From AG-12 sp027339635 (lineage in GTDB: Bacteria > Chloroflexota > Dormibacteria > Aeolococcales > Bog-877): a DNA stretch of 14,388 bases. Under the pieces are notes generated by a model. It was not told the origin of the DNA, did no database searches, and saw nothing but the letters and a program-made list of their open reading frames with translations. The stretch is taken from the NCBI GenBank assembly GCA_027339635.1, contig DAHWNZ010000063.1, positions 1-14,388 of the forward strand. Direction: 5' to 3'. This document shows, piece after piece, positions 14,050-14,388 of the stretch. Every line of letters begins with the position of its first letter. Position 1 is the stretch's first letter. A program made the position numbers and the translations under genes.

Positions 14050-14388
14050 CTAGGGGTTTGGCGAGGTCGCGCCGGACGTCCCGCTCGGCTCCGGCTGGAG
14101 GAGCTGCCATGACCTGGCCAGCGCGGCGCCGAAGGCTCCGAACACCACGTAGGCGAGGTCGAAGACCAGGTCGGTGTTCTTGGGCTGAACCACCAGCAGC
14201 ACCCCCACCACCAGCTCACACAGGTAAAGCAGGAATGAGCCGACGAAGAGGCGGGTCGAGGTGTCTCGGCGAGAGAGCCCACCGTAGTGGGTCTTCAGGG
14301 TTGACCAGATCGCGCCCGCCGCCAGGGCCGTCGCCGGATAGCCCAGGTCGGTGCGGGGCAGGATCGCCCAAAGAGACAGCAGGAGGGC
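14050..14388 (-). CDS. C-terminal part of an integral membrane protein (partial)
   Basis: A minus-strand frame enters from the right edge and ends at TAG 14050-14052, giving 112 residues with no start in the window. Hydrophobic helices are visible (GYPATALAAGAIW, LFVGSFLLYLCELVVGVLL, LVFDLAYVVFGAFGAALA), separated by the polar loops THYGGLSRRDTST and QPKNTD, with a short Pro/Ser/Gly tail. Third codon positions are strongly G/C, as in the other genes here. I do not recognise the family. It converges with the YggT gene; the 240 bases between them hold a candidate hairpin and a short GC-rich palindrome (14007-14021). Confidence 0.7.
   Translation of the reverse strand, partial: ALLLSLWAILPRTDLGYPATALAAGAIWSTLKTHYGGLSRRDTSTRLFVGSFLLYLCELVVGVLLVVQPKNTDLVFDLAYVVFGAFGAALARSWQLLQPEPSGTSGATSPNP

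Noticed and set aside
13806..14282. Minus-strand frame of 158 codons near the right edge
   Set aside because: Trp/Ser/Arg-rich shadow of the membrane-protein frame at 14050-14388, which has plausible helices and G/C third positions, and it overlaps the end of the YggT gene.
1..14388. CRISPR arrays, insertion-sequence transposases, rRNA genes
   Set aside because: No regularly spaced repeat-spacer pattern, transposase motif or rRNA sequence was seen on either strand.

Overview
The window is very GC-rich bacterial DNA with GTG starts, overlapping genes and TANNNT promoter elements placed so that transcripts would begin at the start codon (leaderless). Together with a CtpE-like calcium ATPase and a Rep/Xis/Int-style integration module, this points to a high-GC actinobacterium (Actinomycetota). 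The genus cannot be told from the window.

Region A (1-3535) is the right end of an integrated mobile element. It holds the tail of an unrecognised gene, an excisionase-like small HTH protein and a tyrosine integrase with a complete catalytic set. A repeat-bearing intergenic stretch follows, then two tandem paralogous genes of an uncharacterised family marked by a W-x-PLPPPG motif, and a second repeat-bearing stretch. The region ends in the 3' half of a tRNA-Leu (anticodon CAA) that starts in the anticodon loop and has no 5' half. This is best read as attR: the element would have entered a tRNA-Leu gene, rebuilt it at the other end (outside the window) and left the displaced 3' half here.

Region B (3536-11135) is probably chromosomal. 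A GerMN-Gmad2 lipoprotein lies on the minus strand. Divergent from it is a plus-strand membrane-protein cluster: a doubled DUF4389 protein, a small PLDc_N-like membrane protein, a CtpE-like P-type ATPase, and a P1B-type ATPase with a C-terminal hemerythrin-like domain. The last three are tightly packed (12-nt gap, then an 11-nt overlap) and are probably co-transcribed. The second ATPase has the TPCP and QE-x2-D-x5-N signatures of the P1B-5 group, in which hemerythrin fusions are known (Fe/Ni transport), so the cluster looks like a metal and calcium homeostasis unit.

Region C (11136-14388) holds two related minus-strand membrane proteins, one intact and one broken by an apparent single-base frameshift. 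It also holds a doubled YggT protein with a clear leaderless promoter and the 3' end of another minus-strand membrane protein that runs off the right edge.

The points most worth a second look are the tRNA-Leu attR with its nearby direct repeats, the PLPPPG paralog pair carried inside the element, the two overlapping P-type ATPases (the second with HV in place of the usual HP motif), the split membrane-protein gene, and three genes whose -10 elements sit 6-7 nt before the start codon.
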